Assembly (NCBI GenBank): GCA_903865465.1
Contig: CAIPJU010000977.1
Location: forward strand, 1 to 7,199
DNA length: 7,199 nt
Source of the DNA: an uncultured Bacteroidota bacterium
GTDB lineage: Bacteria; Bacteroidota; Bacteroidia; Bacteroidales; VadinHA17
Reading direction: 5' to 3'
The notes below the pieces were generated by a model. It saw only the letters and a list, made by a program, of their open reading frames with translations. It did not search any database and was not told where the DNA came from. Positions 6,519-7,199 of the stretch are shown piece after piece (position 1 is the stretch's first letter; each line of letters starts with the position of its first letter). The position numbers were made by a program, and so were the translations under genes.

Positions 6519-7062
6519 TACTTATTGGATATTTCTGAAATTAAATGACATAACCTATTTTATTGATTATTATCTTTAAATGATAATTCAGTTTTACGGG
6601 AGGATGCAGCTGTCAGAGAGAAAGTAACTGATATGCTGACTTGCGATGTTTGCATTATTACTGAACCAGAACAAAACAGCATATTTCGATACATTGGTTT
6701 GGGTGTAATTAAAAGCTTAAGAAGAATTCAGCACATGAAAAATAGCCAAAGGTAAGAGAAAGGGAGCTAGGTAAGGTTGAGTGAAACGGGTTGCGACAGG
6801 TTAAACAGGGCTGATGATTTATTTTTTGATGACACCTTTTTTGATTATTTTGGAATTGGTGATATAACGGAAATAACAACAATAATGTGGTTACACAGTC
6901 GTTATGGGCAAGCTTAAGGTGCATATAGACAGCATTTCTACTGGTGAAACAGGACTAATTCCTGCCTTCAAGAATGTCTCATCGTGACATGAAAAATCAG
7001 TACCTTCTATTGGGACTTTGCCCGCGAGCAAAAATTTTAAAATTAGATTACTATTAATTTGG

Positions 7063-7070
7063 TACATTTG
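7063..7070 (+). promoter_or_regulatory. Candidate Bacteroidota -7 promoter element (TACATTTG)
   Basis: TACATTTG matches the TAnnTTTG consensus of Bacteroidota housekeeping promoters and lies 36 bases before the ATG at 7107. That leaves room for a short leader. The usual TTTG -33 element is not found about 20 bases upstream, where the sequence is only A/T-rich, so the call rests on one element and its position. Confidence 0.4.
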
Positions 7071-7106
7071 CTTTTACACTCATCTGCAGACCAATTCGAT
7101 TAACAA

Positions 7107-7199
7107 ATGAAAAAAGAGTCAAATATTGTCATTAATCCGTTTTCAGGGGGTCAATATACTCTAAATTCTCCAGTCACTACCTTTATAGCTATAATGACA
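7107..7199 (+). CDS. Possible start of an unrecognised gene, cut off by the window end
   Basis: An ATG at 7107 opens a frame of 31 codons that is still open at the last base; the encoded N-terminus begins MKKESNIVINPFSGG. It is too short to recognise a family and shows no obvious signal peptide. Support comes from the TACATTTG element at 7063-7070 at a suitable distance. No Shine-Dalgarno site is seen, which is usual for the likely host group. It would be a separate transcription unit from the restriction operon. Confidence 0.4.
   Translation, partial: MKKESNIVINPFSGGQYTLNSPVTTFIAIMT

Larger units (their letters stand above)
6209..7106. other. Gene-free stretch of about 900 bases after the restriction operon
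   Basis: No complete gene is supported. A pyrimidine-rich low-complexity tract lies at about 6262-6310. Three short stop-free stretches on the + strand look mildly protein-like but lack starts or recognised domains. Codons 6259-6396 contain PELVDKLSTGHLLLLITRTG. Codons 6567-6752 contain CDVCIITEPEQNSIFRYIG and have their first ATG only at 6633. A third frame, ending with the TAA just after the ATGGGCAAGC at 6904-6913, contains DDTFFDYFGIGDITEI. They may be gene remnants or chance. No tRNA, clear intrinsic terminator or insertion-sequence end was seen. A weak 5-bp stem (AGGAT/ATCCT, 6248-6265) lies shortly after the peptidase stop. Confidence 0.6.

Noticed and set aside
6709..6924. 71-residue reading frame on the - strand
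   Set aside because: Low-complexity, Leu/Phe/Ser/His-rich sequence with no motif and no start signals. It looks like a chance frame in AT-rich DNA.

Overview
The window looks like part of a Bacteroidota chromosome. This is inferred from AT-rich coding sequence, the near absence of Shine-Dalgarno sites before the starts, a TAnnTTTG-type promoter element near the right end, and a gene set (HsdR plus a YgjP-like zinc peptidase) of a kind familiar from that phylum. No marker gene fixes the genus.

Layout, all on the + strand. Positions 2-133 are the last 43 codons of an unrecognised gene. Positions 144-1643 encode a 499-residue protein that joins a RibD-like zinc deaminase domain to the ATP-binding and winged-helix parts normally found in Schlafen/AlbA-type regulators. 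Positions 1644-2287 are a 644-base gap packed with GGACA/TGTCC elements: 23 copies between 1633 and 2246, many as 12-bp direct doublets and inverted pairs whose flanking bases match as palindromes. Positions 2288-5530 encode a full-length type I restriction endonuclease subunit (hsdR). Positions 5534-6208, only 3 bases later, encode a YgjP/M48-type zinc metallopeptidase. From 6209 to about 7106 there is no gene I can support, only short stop-free stretches and an inverted repeat. A new gene may start at 7107 behind a Bacteroidota-like promoter element and runs off the window.

Working model: this is the distal part of a type I restriction-modification island. HsdR is the motor-nuclease. The methyltransferase and specificity subunits it needs are not in the window and should lie upstream or elsewhere. 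The deaminase-ATPase fusion and the peptidase are accessory genes, probably in defence or in control of restriction. The two items most worth following up are the deaminase fusion and the GGACA/TGTCC array. The array sits exactly between the fusion gene and hsdR, supplies the fusion gene's stop codon, and ends in a 24-bp perfect palindrome just before hsdR.
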